In this document: positions 10,918 through 23,452 of the stretch, one piece after another | Layout: each line of letters opens with the position of its first letter | Position numbering within the stretch: the stretch's first letter is position 1 | Source: Chelonoidis abingdonii | Lineage: Eukaryota > Chordata > Testudines > Testudinidae | NCBI RefSeq assembly: GCF_003597395.2 | Contig: NC_133770.1 | Span: 96,716,101-96,780,100 of the forward strand | Length of the DNA: 64,000 nucleotides | Direction: 5' to 3' | Notes under the pieces: model-generated | The model's database searches: none | What the model was told of the DNA's origin: nothing | What the model saw: only the letters and a program-made list of their open reading frames with translations | Program-made: the position numbers and the translations under genes

Positions 10918-11648
10918 TCTTGCTACTGTTGTTACATTCCTTGGCTGGAGTCTAAATGATGGTCTTGAATGGAGAGAGATGCATAGATGGGGAGAGGAAG
11001 TGACTCATTTAGGTAACCTCCAGTTAAGTGGTACTGGCTGTAAAAAGATCTATTGCAAGGTGAGATAGTTACTGCTCAACTTTGACCACAGGTAAGTGTC
11101 AACCCTAGCACTAGCATCAAATAGATTCCTTTGGTGTGTTTCTGGAGCAACATTGATGATTATTACTGTTGTTTATTGCTTTATATTACAGCAGCAATCT
11201 GAGATATTGTACTGGATCTGGGCCCCGGGCTGAAAACGAAGAGACAAAGTCCTGTCTCATGCAGGCCTAAAAAAAGGCCTAATTGACCGCCTGAAAAAAG
11301 AAGTGACCTCTCAATCCTTTGGGAAAGGGAAACATCAATACACCATTTTTTTTTTTTTTTTCCCCCCTCTCTCATATATATATATATTTTTTTACCATGT
11401 CATTGTTTATGCACAAATCCACTGGTTTTTGTTTTCTCCTTGGTCATCCCTAAAACTCAGTCATTGTGTGTTAGCAGATTTCTTCTACATCCTGTGGAAT
11501 AGAAATCTTGCAGAGGAGAAGGTAACAATGTTCCATATGAGATGAGGGACCCATTCCATGAGTATGCGACAGTATGAAAGAAAGCATGAATGAATTTGTT
11601 GAAGAATTGAATAGGCAGGTGGTGGACAAGAGGGAGGAAGAAAAGACA

Positions 11649-11789
11649 GGGCCGCCCGGGGAGTGGGGCAAGTGGGGCAATTTGCCCCAGGTCCAGGGAC
11701 CCACAGTGGCCCCCATGGGAATATAGTATTCTATAGCATTGCAACTTTTTTTATGGAAGGGGCCCCCTGAATCCTCTGGGAGGCCCTTG
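11649..11789. mobile_element. Short hAT-like MITE
   Basis: A ~140-bp insertion begins CAGGGCCGCCCGGGG and ends near GGCCCTTG, roughly the inverse of its start. Unit III (near 52670-52690) lacks it. A clear 8-bp target duplication is not visible, so the exact edges are approximate. Confidence 0.5.
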
Positions 11790-12709
11790 GATGAGAGCTG
11801 CTGACAGTGCAGTTAACACTGTAGTTGTCTTTCTGTCATTCACTTATCACTTGCCCAGGGAAGCTGCTGAGCCTTTCCTGCTGGAGAGAATAAGTCAGTG
11901 CCCTCAGATCACATGGATACCAGTGGAAGTTGATGGTGTTAACAGCGTTTCTGGAAACACTGAGCATCTGGCAGAATTGAGCTATAGTGTATTTTTCAGT
12001 CTTAAATTCTTTAGTTTTTTCTCCTACTTAATTGTGATACTTGGCTGTTTTACATCTTGCTACTCATAACAGCGCTAATACATCTGTGAGCTAGGTCCCT
12101 CTCCTGAAATAGGATGGCTCTGTTCATGGACAGTTAGTTTCATCCCAGCTCTGAAAAAGGGCCAATTTATACTTGAATGTGTCTTGCACAATTAATTTAC
12201 AAGCAACCTCTTTCTTTTTTTTTTTTTTTTTTTTCCCAATATTTGTTTTTATTGTCTTACAGTGAGGACTATCCACTGCAGACGAACTCTACTTGATCTA
12301 GAGAAACTCTCGTTCGGGTCTCATTTAGGATCAAAGGGTGCCACCGGGAAGGGATGTTCTGTTATATTTCAGAGCCATTTTTGTGAGAAGACCATTCATT
12401 TATCTATTTAAAACAGCATGATTCCCACCAAGCGAATTTGGTTTAGCTGTATAGGGGCTAATGTCACTAGATGGCGTAAATCTGGATCCATCACTAGAGG
12501 GTAGTGTGCATGCACACACAGCCCTCCATAGCCTCCAGTTCATTAAAAGCAATTGTCATATGCTTTAACACTCTGTACTATAGCACTACTAGTTTACATT
12601 TATACCATTATACCCTGATCAGTCTGTCATATTTTCACCATCTCCCCTGTCTCACACTTCGTCAAAAGCATTCGCCCAGTGCGTTCAAAAACCTAACTAG
12701 TTTTGGGGG

Positions 12710-12760
<51 letters not shown>

Positions 12761-13758
12761 TGTCACATCACTGCAGTCCTTGTTTTCCTTCCTTCATTAT
12801 TCATCCAAGATTTCATCCATGTTACCCTAAACTGAGAGAAGTTATAGAGAATCAGCTCTGTGGGGCAGAGACTTTGATCATCTATTTGCTCATAAGGTGC
12901 ATGCACATGTATGGCTAGATAGAAATATCTGCTGCAGGAGAGTGTAACTTTTATTACATCTCATCTAACAAACTGGTATCACAGACTAAATATGAAATGG
13001 TTGTTTAGAACTGAACCTTGTGATTTTTATGAGCAGGCATCTGCTGGATTAACAAACGCTTCCCAGGTCAAATGCTAATTAGAAATACTTGCGTCCTCCA
13101 AACTCAGAGTTGCCACAAAGATTAACTTTTTCATCTACATCAACAGATTAGCATTGTTTCATATGCTGTTTGTGAATTCTGTTGCTATCTACACTCTGTC
13201 TGTGAGTTTCCCTTTGGGTATCTGTTGGTGTCTATTCGCCCCACTTCACAAGAGCATGTAACTTTTATTGGGTGACCTTCATCTCTCTGCAGAGAACCAG
13301 AACGAGGTCTTTACTCTGTTTTAACCCCACTTAAATCCTATTTTAAGGGTTTAAGAGGGAAGTAAGTGCTGTATAAACTTTGTCCTTGCCCCTCTACAAA
13401 GGGCTGAATTCAACCCATTAAACTTTACAGTAAATTATTCTGAGAACTCCTTAAAATCTGTAACTTTGCGAATATACTTTGCATCCTATCCAAAGAAACA
13501 TAGCAATAAATATACCATATTTCAAAAGCAGAATGATTAAGTATATAAGTGGAGTGCTACCTGTGCTGTCTCTGTTTTTTGAGGGTGGGAGAAAATCTAC
13601 TTTTTTTTTTTTTTTTTTCCATCAACACAAATTTCTTATAACCTTTCTTTGAACAGACCTAGCTGGGGAAAGGGAGTTAGGGCCAGATCCCTAAAGGAAT
13701 TTAGGTGCCTGAACTTGGTCACCTAGAGGAACTTGGTCTGAATTTCAAGGATTTAAAT
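11790..13758. other. Intergenic unit I sequence
   Basis: The segment 11878-12780 is shared with unit II (34755-35960) but missing from unit III. At about 13082 unit I jumps across the 1.55 kb that holds V1 in unit III. A T homopolymer of about 40 bases lies at 12711-12750. No gene is visible. Confidence 0.6.
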
Positions 13759-13902
13759 ATCATAGATTTTACACATCTTGCATCCGATGAAGTGGGTATT
13801 CGCCCATGAAAGCTCATGCTCCAATATGTCTTAGTCTATAAGGTGCCACAGGACTCTTTGCTGCTTTTACAGATCCAGACTAACACGGCTACCCCTCTGA
13901 TA
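13759..13902 (+). mobile_element. PLE 3'-terminal fragment
   Basis: The sequence contains the PLE tail signature GAAAGCTCATGCTCC...GTCTATAAGGTGCCACAGGA...ACACGGCTACCCCTCTGATA. Unit III reads straight through this point (near 55290, ATCATAGTTTGTACACAGG), and ATAG occurs at both ends of the insertion. It is a severely 5'-truncated copy that entered unit I after duplication. Confidence 0.75.
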
Positions 13903-14680
13903 GTTTGTACACAGGCAGCCATTTTCTAATTGTGAGACCAGGAATGATCTCAAACAGAGGGCAGTACTGGATATGGATGAGTGTGGATGTTTAAATAGAC
14001 TGAAAGCCTCCCTGTGGAATTCTTGATGATGAGAATTGTCTGAGCCCTGTCTTGTTAATTAAGGGCTAGCTTACCTGTGAGACTTATGGGGATGTACAAG
14101 GGAGAGGAATGTCTTGAGTAAGTCAACTCACATTAACAGTCTCATTGACTGAAGTGGGTTTATTCGAGATAGATGGCTGTTTTCAAAATTGACTCCTCAA
14201 GTAGTCAGATAATACTCCATCTTCTAACTCAGTTATATTGAAACAAGAAAATTCAATTATAGTAATTCATTTGCTGTACTTATTTTCATGCACACATATA
14301 CACTGTTACATGGCCTTTGTGATAAAAATCCACAGGGTTCTTTGATTTTTTTAATTTTACTGTTTAGTTTATATAGAAACATGCAGTTCTAGGATGGCAA
14401 CACTGTAATGAATCCTGTAAATATGCAATATTCCTGATCAATACATTGAGCTGCCCCTGGTACTTAGGGTGGTTTTGTTGTTGTTGTTTACAAAAAAGCT
14501 TGTGACAATAATGGTGAAGTAATTGGAGTCCAAACCTGCTAGATGTTTAAACAGCAATTTGTTGGTTTCCTGTCTTGATGATGAAGCAGCTGAAAAGCCA
14601 CACATCCTGTTTTGTTAAAAGGGTGTTTGTGATATGGGGAGAGGGGGGGAAATTTGCTATATGAACTTTTTATTCTCAAG

Positions 14681-15321
14681 TGTGACAGATCCAGGCCAGT
14701 GGGTTACAGGAGTCTGGTAGAGGGCAAATATACTGGTCACTGGCTGAGTAGTTTTCTGTTCCCTGAGTGACCAGAGCAGGGGCTGCACTAGAGTAGTCAG
14801 GAACCTGCTAGAACCAATTTGGGCAGACAAGCTGATTAGAACACCTGCAGCCAATCAAGGCAGGCTAATCAGGGCACCTGGGTTTAAAAAGGAGCTCACT
14901 TCAGTCAGGGAGGGGGAGCCAGAGGAGAGGAAGTGTGTGTGAAGAGCTGGGAGCAAGAGGCACAAGGAGCTGAAAGTGAGAGGCTATGCTGCTGGAGGAC
15001 TAAGGAGTACAAGTGTTATCAGACACCAGGAGGAAGATCCTGTGGTGAGGATAAAGAAGGTGTTTGGAGGAGGCCATGGGGAAGTAGCCCAGGGAGTTGT
15101 AGCTGTCATGCAGCTGTTACAGGAGGCACTATAGACAGCTGCAATTCACAGGGCCCTGGGCTGGAACTCAGAGTAGACGGCGGGCCTGGGTCCCCCCCAA
15201 ACCTCCCAACTCCTGATCAGACACAAGAGGAGTTAACACAGACTGTGGGCAAGATCACTGAGGTGAGCAAATCTGCCAATAAGTACAGGACCCACCAAGG
15301 TAAAGGAGGAACTTTGTCACA
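14681..15321. mobile_element. Solo LTR with 4-bp target duplication
   Basis: This 641-bp element starts TGTGACAG and ends TTTGTCACA. It is flanked by perfect CAAG duplications (14677-14680 and 15322-15325). The empty site survives in unit III near 56338 (TATTCTCAAGACATC). A TTTAAAAAGGAGC box near 14883 could be its core promoter. No internal retroviral sequence is attached. A Gypsy-type origin is likely but inferred. Confidence 0.85.
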
Positions 15322-15710
15322 CAAGACATCTTGTAGCTTAACAAAGTAAGGTGTTAATGGTTCAATATTAATTCAGTTAAAATTTTTGTGTCACTGTATC
15401 ATCTCAGCTGCTAATGCCCAGATCCGTGTTCCAGGTCTTGCTACAGCCCTTTGAAAATCCTGCTTTTTTTAGCAACACAGTGGGATAAATTTGCATGGAG
15501 GACTGGGTCATAACTTTTTAAAATATAAATTGTACAATTGCTCGTACAACGATCAAGGGACTAGAAGAAAAGCAGTCACCTAGCTCAAGTGTGAAATCTT
15601 ATGACTCGATTGAATTCTGTACCTAAGTCTAAGAACTACTAAAAATAAGCAGAACACTTTGTTCAGACAGAGTTTATCCTGTAAAGTGCTAAGTAACCCT
15701 AAGTAAGCAC

Positions 15711-16660
15711 CTCTCATTAGTACCTACAGATGATGATGAAAGCACCCACTACCTTGTAGAAATAGCTCAGTATCTTGCAGGATAGAAGACCTTTCCTTTG
15801 GAGACTTCTGGGCCCCAGCAAGTCAAACACTGGCCCTACTTGGCTGAACTCCTGAAACCTGCTTGTGGCCCTCCAGGGATCCCCAGACCACTGGTTGAGA
15901 ACAATGGTACTAGTGCACCCACCATTGCTGAGTGTTAGTGTAATGCCATGTCCCTGGGTGGGTTTTCAGGAGCAGGAATTGAAAACATGAGCTCAAAGAG
16001 CCATCAGTGTTAGCCAAGGCTGTAGCAGGCTATTCAGTCTCTTTCTGTTGCCTAAGCATTGATGGAGGGAGTTGATAGCATCACACTGAGGGGGTTCAAT
16101 CAGCACCTTGCACTGTTGCAGATCCAGGGATGGTGACAGTGGTAGGAGAGCTGAAGCACAGTGGATGCAGATGGTTTAAAATCATGCAATTTAAAGACCT
16201 GGTATGAATAGAGTTAAATAGCATGGTAGCAAAAATTCCTGCACCCCGGTTAATGCTACAGGTATTGCTAAAAATTCTCAGTGGACATGAATTCAGTGAC
16301 TTGTTCATGTGAGCAAAGTAGAAATTCTCTTCCCCTCGTCTTCCTCATTCACTTACCCCAAATCCTCTGCAGTATGTTATCCTCCCCACCCTGTTGTCCC
16401 TTATTCTCTCCTCCTCCGCCATCATTCTTAAGTCACTTGTGAAGTAGTCACACCACAAGACAATTGCTTGTTCTGCCTTTAGAGATGGAGCTGGTATTGC
16501 TAGGCAGATGCTGGGGGAATGGACCTAGTGCCACTCACTAGGAAAGCTCCTCCTCCCAGTCCCTGAGATGAAGGGGCATCAGCATGGGTGAGTGGAGCTG
16601 GGCAGGAGTCAGTCTGCTGTATTGGCTATGGTACGTGTTTGAGAGGCTGTCTGCCCTATA
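15711..16660. other. Unique intergenic sequence
   Basis: Beyond the right edge of unit I there is no counterpart elsewhere in the window and no coding signal. A short MITE-like piece (CCAGACCACTGGTTGAGAAC) lies near 15888. Confidence 0.4.
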
Positions 16661-17160
16661 GATAGGGTTGCCAGGCATCCAGTTTTTGACTGGAACACCT
16701 GGTTGGAAAGGGACCCTGGAACCTCCAGTCAGCAATGGTGACCATGCTGTTTTAAATCCAGTCAGCGGCACAGCGGGGCTAAAGCAGGCTCCTTGCCTGC
16801 TCTGGCCCCATGCAGCTCCTGGCAGCAACCAGCATCTTGCTGCAGCTCCTAGGTGCAGGGATGGCCAGGGGGCTCCGTGCGCTGCCTCCACCCCGAGCAC
16901 CGGCTCTGCAGCTCCCATTGGCCAGGAGCCCCCCTCAACCTAGGAGATGCCGACCTCTTCCGAGTGCCATGCTAAGCCGAGGTAGGCAGGGAGCCTGCTT
17001 TAGCCCTGCTGCACTGCCAACCCGGAGCCACCAGAGGCAAGCACCATCTATCCAGAACCTAAATCCTGAATCCTCTCCTTCACCCCTGCCCCAGGCCTGA
17101 GCTCCTTTCTACACCCAAAACTCCTAACCCCTGGCCCCACCCCAGAGCCTGCACCCCCAG
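16661..17160. repeat. GC-rich interspersed repeat
   Basis: The block starts AGGGTTGCCAGGCATCCAG and contains complementary arms: CAGCTCCCATTGGCC and AAGCAGGCTCC... recur in inverted form. It reads like a GC-rich non-autonomous repeat. The long frames on both strands come from its composition. I cannot assign a family. Confidence 0.4.
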
Positions 17161-17423
17161 CTGGAACCCCCTCCCAGCCCCCTGCCCCAGTCAGATGAAA
17201 GTGAGCGAGGGTGGGGGACAGTGAACCACGAAGGGAGAGGGGATGGAGTGAGCAGGGGGAAGGGCCTCAGAAAGAGTGGGAAAAATGGTTTTCTGTGATT
17301 AGAAAGTTGGTGTTAGGGCTGCCAATCTGAGGATGGGGCTCACTCAACTCTGCTGCAGCAGTAATGTGAGAGCTGAGCCCAGCTCCCCAGGCTGTGTTGT
17401 GTGTGGTTTTGTTGTTGTTGGGA

Positions 17424-17462
17424 GTTTTTTGTGCAGAGCTGCAGGAGGTTTGTGGCACTGTG
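17424..17462 (-). other. 23-RSS of V7
   Basis: Heptamer CACAGTG (17456-17462), 23-bp spacer (17433-17455) and nonamer ACAAAAAAC (17424-17432) are all canonical. The spacer sequence is unlike that of the other V segments, in line with V7 being a separate family. Confidence 0.92.
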
Positions 17463-17782
17463 TATAATCCCATGCAGCACAGTAATAGTGGCCTCTGTCT
17501 CCCTTCTCCAGCTTGTGCACCAACAGTTTGCAGATTCTATGGTCTTGAAAATGGGTGGCAAGTTTCTTGCTGGAGAAGCCAGCCTCCCAGCTGGGGTCAG
17601 GCTTGGAGTAAGAAAGGTAGAACAGCCTCTGCGGTGCCCCTCCAGTTGGGGCTTGGTACCAGTGGATATAGGTAAAGCCGGACATGATGGACATTTTACA
17701 GGTGAATTCAGCAGTTCTATTCTCATGTGGCTCCTTTGTGATAGAGGTTGGTAGCTGCTCCAGGTGAATGGCCACAGCACAG
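17463..17782 (-). CDS. TRGV: V7, divergent T-cell receptor gamma V exon
   Basis: The exon begins after a good acceptor (TTTTCTCTTCCAG, 17783-17795) and is open to its recombination signal. It keeps the first cysteine (AEFTCKMS), the core tryptophan (YIHWYQAP), the framework motif RICKLLVHKLEKGDRGHYYC and the joining end CAAWDY. The core reads WYQAPTGGAP instead of the WYRQ form of the others, and the whole exon is only distantly similar to V1-V6, so it is a separate subgroup. No leader lies within the usual 100 bp. The best candidate is 22094-22136, but with its GTAAGT donor the reading frame would be off by one. An upstream weaker donor (GTCATG) would restore frame. Function is therefore uncertain. 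Confidence 0.8.
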
Positions 17783-18099
17783 CTGGAAGAGAAAAGGAGG
17801 AGAGGGAGCAATGAGGTAATGGCTGCTAGAAATAATCCATCTACACGGAGCAGTAATGTCCAGTGGTTTCCCCAGGAAATGAAATTGGGGGGGTGTTCGA
17901 ATTTACAGGAGGGGTGTCAGGACCAATGAGATAGATATATAGATTTATATTTATATATATATATAAAAGAGATATCAATAAAGTAAATGTTTTGTTAGGA
18001 TGATGCACATTTAACATAAGAATAATGCAAGTTACACCAAAACGCATAACAGGTCTAGATTTCTAAAAAAAATAAATTAAAAAAAATTAATTTAAATTG

Positions 18100-19283
18100 A
18101 CTTTTGAAAAGTAAGCCATCATGGGATAAGAGGGAAGTCTTCTCATGGATCAGTAACTGGTTAAAAGATCGGAAACAAAGGGTAGGAATAAATTATCAGT
18201 TCTCAGAATGGAGAGAGATAAATAGTGGTATCCTGAGGAATCAGTACTGGGACCAGTCACTGTTCAACATTCATCTGGAAAAATGGGTAAACAGTGGGTG
18301 GCAAATTTGCAGATGATACAAAACTATTCAGATAGTTAGTCCAGGCAGACTGTGAAGGGTTACAAAGGGATCTCACAAAACTGGGTGACTGGCAACAAAA
18401 TAGCAAACAAATTCAATGTTGATAAATGCAAAGTAACGCACATTGGAAAAACAATCTCAACTATACATACAAAATGATGGCATCTGAATTAGCTGTTACC
18501 ACTCAAGAAGATCTTGGAGTCATTGTGGATAGTTCTTGAAAACATCCACTCAATGTGCAGCGGCAATCAAAAAGCAAACAGAATGTTGGAATAATTAAGA
18601 AAGGGATAGATAATAAGACAGAAAATATCATATGCCACTGTATAAATCCATGGTATGTGTACACCTTGAATAATATGTGCAGATCTGGTCACCCCATCCA
18701 AAGAGAGATTGGAATTGGAAAAGGTACAGAGATGGCAACTTAAAATGATCAGGGGTATGAACAGGAGAGATTAAAATGACTGGGAATTTTCAGCTTAGAA
18801 AGAGGTGACTAAGGGGATATGATAGAGGTCTATAAAATCTTGACTGGTGAAAAGAAAGTGAATGAGGAAATGTTGTTTAATCCTTCACATAATACAAGAA
18901 CTAGCGTCACCCAATTAATTAATAGGCTGCAGGTTTAAAAAACAAAAAGAGGTACTTCTTCACACAATATAAAGTCAACCCAGGGAACTCTTTGCCAGGG
19001 ATGGTGTGAGACCAAAAGTATAACAGGATTAAAAAACTAGATAAATTCCTGGAAAATAGGTCCATCAGTGGCTATTAGCCAGGATGGGAGGGATGCAACA
19101 CCATGCTCTGAGTATCCCTAGCCTGTTTGTCAGAAGCTGGGAATGGGCAACAGGGATGGTCGCTTGATGATTACTTGTTCTGTTCATTCCCTCTGAAGCA
19201 CCTGGTCTTGACCACTGTTAGAAGACAGGATACTGGGCTATATGGGCCATTGGTCTGACCCAGTATGACCATTCTTATGTAAA
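18100..19283 (+). mobile_element. CR1 LINE 3' fragment nested in the hAT element
   Basis: The left part encodes CR1 reverse transcriptase pieces (WISNWLKDRKQRVGIN; a decayed VPQGSVLGP-type block follows). The right part has the CR1 3' end GGTCTGACCCAGTATGACCATTCTTATG. Stops and frameshifts are frequent. It is an old, truncated copy. Confidence 0.85.
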
Positions 19284-20308
19284 AATTAATATAATAATAA
19301 AAATGTTTAGTACAGAAACTCCAACATAATGACCCCTCAAGATAGCAACAATGTGAGATGACAACCTTGGCAAACAATGCATTTTAAAAATCTTGGCCTA
19401 CTAGGAAAATATTTATATAAGTTTCCATTCCCAGTCACAAATCTAGCATTCTGGAGCAAAGTGACTAAAATGTTTTTTAACGTGCTCCTCACTTTCCCTC
19501 CACCGCACCCCGCTCAGTGGTGTGTCCTTGGTCAGTGGAGACTCAAAGTTCAGAGTGCTTTCACGTGAGTACACCTTCCAGGTGGGGGACAAGAAAGCAC
19601 CTTCCTTGTTCCTCCAGCTGCTCACTGTTCGCTCTGGCCACGTCTGTTCGTTGTGCCACCGTTCACTCCACTGCTCTGTTGCCAATGGCCCTGTGCAGTC
19701 ACCTCTGCTGCCACCTGCCACTGTGACCTCTGCAAGTTGGTTCTCGAGGTTCCACCAGCTCTCAGTGATTTCAGATGAGCTCTGTGTGGGAACCTCACTC
19801 CCTGCTAGTGCAGTCTGGGCTGTTTCTTACACAAAAACACTGTACCCACAGGAACACTTCCCCACAACAGGTCTAAGCACTAGACCTGACTGTCAGTGAT
19901 TTCAGCTGCAGTGGTCACTTAACAGAACAAAAGACTATCATGGAGCCTAATCAGCTCTGTCTTAAACAGTGAGAGGGACAGGTTCCACCCTCTCTCTTGA
20001 TGCCTTCAAATCATCACAGACTAAGTACAGTTCTACTGCCCTTTACTCATACAATAAGAACAACATTTCATCCCCCATTTCCCCCACATTCAAGTGGTTT
20101 GTAACCCAACCCCAGCCAATATCTATCACTTGGACAACACAGCTCTGTTTGCTGGATACCTAGGTAGATTAGGTGTGAATGTAAATATAATCTGGCCCTG
20201 AAGCCTTTCCCCACAGCCCCAGCTCATTACTAGCTGTCAGGGGAGGCTCATTTAGACTTTGCTTACAAATCATCATTTGAATTATTAGGTTGGCCAACAT
20301 CACGAAAT

Positions 20309-21499
20309 CAGGGCCGGCTTCAGGCCGATTCCAGGGAATCGGGCCCGCGCCTTAGGCACCTTTTTTTTGCACTTACCCCGGTCCCCGGCTGCGGTGTGCT
20401 CCGGGGTCTTCCTTTGAGCAAAGCACCCGAGGAGAGTGGAGCAGCCTTGCTCTCCCAGCTAGAGCTCCAGCCTGGGCGGCGGGGCTTTGCCGCGCTCCGA
20501 CCGGGGCTCCAGCCGGGAGAACGGGCGCAGGGCTCTCCCGTCTAGCGCTCTGGCCAGAGCATGGCAGCCCCGTGACCTGGCTGGAGCCCCGGCCCTTTAA
20601 TAGCCCCAGAGCCCTGGGCAGTGAGGGGCTCCGGGGCCTATTTAAAGGGTCCGGGGCTCCAGCTGCCTCTGCCACCCCGGTCCTTTAAATAGTCCCCGGA
20701 GCCCGCCTCCCCTATGCATTCCCTAGCGCTCCCGCGGCTATTAAAGTCCAGGGAGGGGTAGAAGGGGGTTTGGGGCTACTTAAAGGACTAGGGTTCCAGC
20801 TGCCTCTGCTGCACCCCCTGCCCTGCCCACACCAGTCCGCCCCCCGCCTGCAGCCAACTCTGCACCCGTGCCCACAGCCAGCCCCTGCCAAACCCCTTTC
20901 CTGTCTCTACCAACTCCTGCCACACAGCCCTGCCCAAAGCCAGCCAGCCCCCACGCACACTGCTGCCGCAGCAGCCCTGCCCACCCCGCACCCCTGCCCT
21001 GTCTCCAGTCAACCCCTACTGCACCACTGCCTGAAGTCAGCCAGTCCCTACTCCTCTGTCTCCCAGCCTACAAACCCCTGCGCACCCCCCTGTGGCCCTG
21101 CCTGAAGCCAGCCGCCCCATGCCCCATCTCCAACCAGCCCCACCACCCCTTGCCCTGCCTGCAGCCAGCCCATGTCCACTGCTGCCTTGCAGTTCCAGGG
21201 CAGTAACCTTGCACACCTGCTTCAATGAGGGGGGCAGGAGCAGCTGGGACCAACACATGTGCACAACCCCAGAGAGTGGCGGGGACCCAACACTTGTGAA
21301 ACGGCGGTCATTAATAGCCAATCAACAGCATATATGATGCAATGTATATAATATAATTTTATTATTCAGATAGTTATGCAAAATAAATAATACATGAAAG
21401 AAATGAGAGGCTTTTTTTCCACTTTTTTTTAAGTCATCCCTGCCAGGGCCCCGCCGAAAATGTTCGAATTGGGCCTCGCACTTCCTAAAGCCGGCCCTG
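20309..21499. mobile_element. Nested hAT element, GC-rich, non-autonomous
   Basis: The termini CAGGGCCGGCTT and AAGCCGGCCCTG are perfect 12-bp inverted repeats. The flanking 8-mers CACGAAAT (20301-20308) and ACCGAAAT (21500-21507) match at 6 of 8. The 1,191-bp interior is proline-codon-rich (CCTGCC...CAGCC repeats) with no transposase. It lies inside the larger hAT element. Confidence 0.8.
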
Positions 21500-22093
21500 A
21501 CCGAAATGAATGCACTGACATCATATAAAAAACAAACAAACAAAAAAAACCAGCCATATAAGAAAGCAAGGAAGCTAGTCTATGTTCATACTTTTAAGCT
21601 TTTAAAGTGTGTATTAATGTTTCAATTTAAATTCAGATTTCCAAACAGTCACTAAATTGGTATATAACTAGCTCACAAAACTAGGGGGGTTGTTGGGGAA
21701 ATTCAGAGGGGGTGTAGGGAAATCACTGGTAATGTCGCTCTATGCAGAGTCCATGCTGCTTAGACTGAAGGGACACTGGGGTTGCTTCTCTGCTGCCTTT
21801 CACCTTGTATGTGCATAGTGAGGGAGAAGTGTGTAATTTTAGCCATGGGTGTGAGTGAGAGGAAAATTCTGATCTCAGGTTTTTTTCTTTCCCAGGCACA
21901 GGTATCAATGACAGCGTAAGGGGTTGGGCTGTGGAGAACTGGGCCCATTGTCTGTGGATTATCTGCAAAGCTCCATACACACTCAGGGTGCTGAGATTCC
22001 AGTCTTACTCCCTTGCATTCACTAGGGTTGCCCTGGAATAAAACTGCATAAATAACCATCAATAACAAACAGAACTGAGTTCAACAAACTTAC

Positions 22094-22136
22094 ATGACAA
22101 GAGGCAAATGAAGAGAAATTCCAGAAACCCCACCAT
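22094..22136 (-). CDS. Probable leader exon of V7
   Basis: On the minus strand a start codon opens a 43-nt exon encoding the hydrophobic peptide MVGFLEFLFICLLS and ends at a GTAAGT donor. The size is exactly that of the leaders of V2, V3 and V5, and the split phase is the same. No V exon follows within the usual distance, and the next one downstream is V7. The intervening DNA is mostly the hAT insertion. Against this, the joined frame is off by one at the V7 acceptor, and the GAGGAAGTGAC promoter element of the other V segments is not seen upstream. Confidence 0.5.
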
Positions 22137-23006
22137 GTCTCTTGGAATTGCTCTGGCTCCTGAGGAGAAATAAAAGCACAAGAAGTCAATGCTGCTCAGT
22201 CTTGAGTGACAAATACCGAAATGCTGAAAGAAAAAGGTGAGAGCAGGCTGCCCAGTCCTGAGCAGAAGAGATGAAGTGCTGTCGTGCTCACTGTATCAAA
22301 GTTTATAATTTATTTAAGAGTGTGAGAGGGGACACGTGTCAGCCCAGTGTGTGAGCCACTAACCAAAAACAGACTGCTCACTGCATTCTCTTCACTCTGT
22401 AATAGAGAACTACACAGTCATATGTCTTGATTAGGTGAAGCGTACGAACTTTAAATCATTAATGTTAAAATAATTCTTAGTCAGTAAAACTGGGGAAGGG
22501 TGAAACCATGTCTGACTCTCAAACTCCGCACCAGATCCCTCAAATGCAATAGGCAGGAGGTGCTGTCTTTGGAAATAAAACACAAACTCATCCCTTCTTG
22601 GGAAGATCATTGCCTGCTCCCATGCTGCTTTTTTTTTTTTTTTTTTTTAAATGAAATGTAAGACATAGGTCATGTTAACTTCCTGTCATTAAAGATTCCA
22701 TGGAACCTTTTATAAGAATAGGAGCCTATGCCCAGTGCTGAAAGTATTTCTGTGCCTAACTCCAATTAATTTAAATTCATGTTAGACACCCGTAAACCTA
22801 GAAGATGTGGGCCCTAGTGTCCTTGTCAAATTTCAATTTGAGTACTTTCTGCTCACCTAAACTTCCCCCTGGAGTTTTAGTTGGATATGGTATAATCTTC
22901 GCTTCCTCTCCAAACTGTTGTGTAGGCTCATTACATTTCACCCCTGAGACAGCTGCATTACAATATAAATAGGCTTGGAAGGCTTAGATTTTATTGCTAA
23001 ATGGAG

Positions 23007-23059
<53 letters not shown>

Positions 23060-23452
23060 GATGCCCTCACTGAGTTTCTTACGTATTTTGTTTTTAATCC
23101 CCTAAAATGAATATTCTTTTGCAGCGCTTGCAACTCAAACATTGCAACTTTGGGCCAGGGCGTGAAAACCAAAAAGTGAAACTGAATAATTAGTGGTCCT
23201 TGTCCAAGTGGAAACAAACAGAAAAAGAAAATCTAAGAAGCCTAGGAGCATAAAGTGGGTTTATGGCTGCTATGCATTGCCAAGGTAATGGGAAGATCTC
23301 TGAGCAACAGAGTGAATCAGGCGGTGGATTTAAAATTTCTTTCATTATTATAAAATGATGATTTGAGGTACTTCTTTGAAGCAGTTAAAAATAGCAGTGT
23401 GTGTGTGTGTTTGTCAGTTTTTACCCTGACAATTCCTCTTTTAAACCAAACT
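22137..23452. other. Intergenic sequence with (GT)n microsatellite
   Basis: I see no gene. A GT repeat of about 49 bp lies at 23009-23057 and a T-run at 22629-22648. Confidence 0.5.

Larger units (their letters stand above)
1..15710. repeat. Segmental duplication unit I of the V-gamma array
   Basis: This block aligns by eye with unit III. Positions 1-734 match 39604-40340, 1736-3060 match 40455-41640, 4109-4761 match about 42250-42645, and 8862-15710 match 49738-56768. Relative to unit III it has lost the stretch that holds V3 and V4 (replaced by a PLE fragment and an R4-type element) and about 1.55 kb containing the V1 equivalent (junction near 13082). It keeps only V8, the counterpart of V2. 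Position 1 lies just inside the 5' flank of a further V segment whose coding part is outside the window. Confidence 0.8.
17861..21728. mobile_element. 3.9-kb hAT-type element in the probable V7 leader intron
   Basis: The ends are CAGTGGTTTCCCC at the left and the inverse of CAGTGATTTCCCT at the right. The flanking 8-mers are both GTAATGTC (17853-17860 and 21729-21736), a perfect hAT-type duplication. The element carries a CR1 fragment and a second complete hAT-like element. I see no transposase frame. Without it, V7 would have a leader intron of about 425 bp rather than about 4.3 kb. Confidence 0.85.

Noticed and set aside
12711..12750. T homopolymer as a poly(A) tail of a retrocopy
   Set aside because: No retrocopied gene or target duplication is visible beside it, and the flanks match unit II apart from the run itself.
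15711..17160. A J segment or constant exon between V8 and V7
   Set aside because: I saw no FGxGT-like J motif with a 12-bp-spacer signal and no immunoglobulin constant-domain frame; my reading by eye is not exhaustive.
21723..22068. A possible extra V exon just 3' of the 22.1-kb leader
   Set aside because: The frame after the nearest acceptor lacks the cysteine, HWY and YYC landmarks, and no recombination signal follows; it reads better as intron.
23009..23057. GT repeat as a CRISPR-like or regulatory array
   Set aside because: It is a plain dinucleotide microsatellite without spacers.
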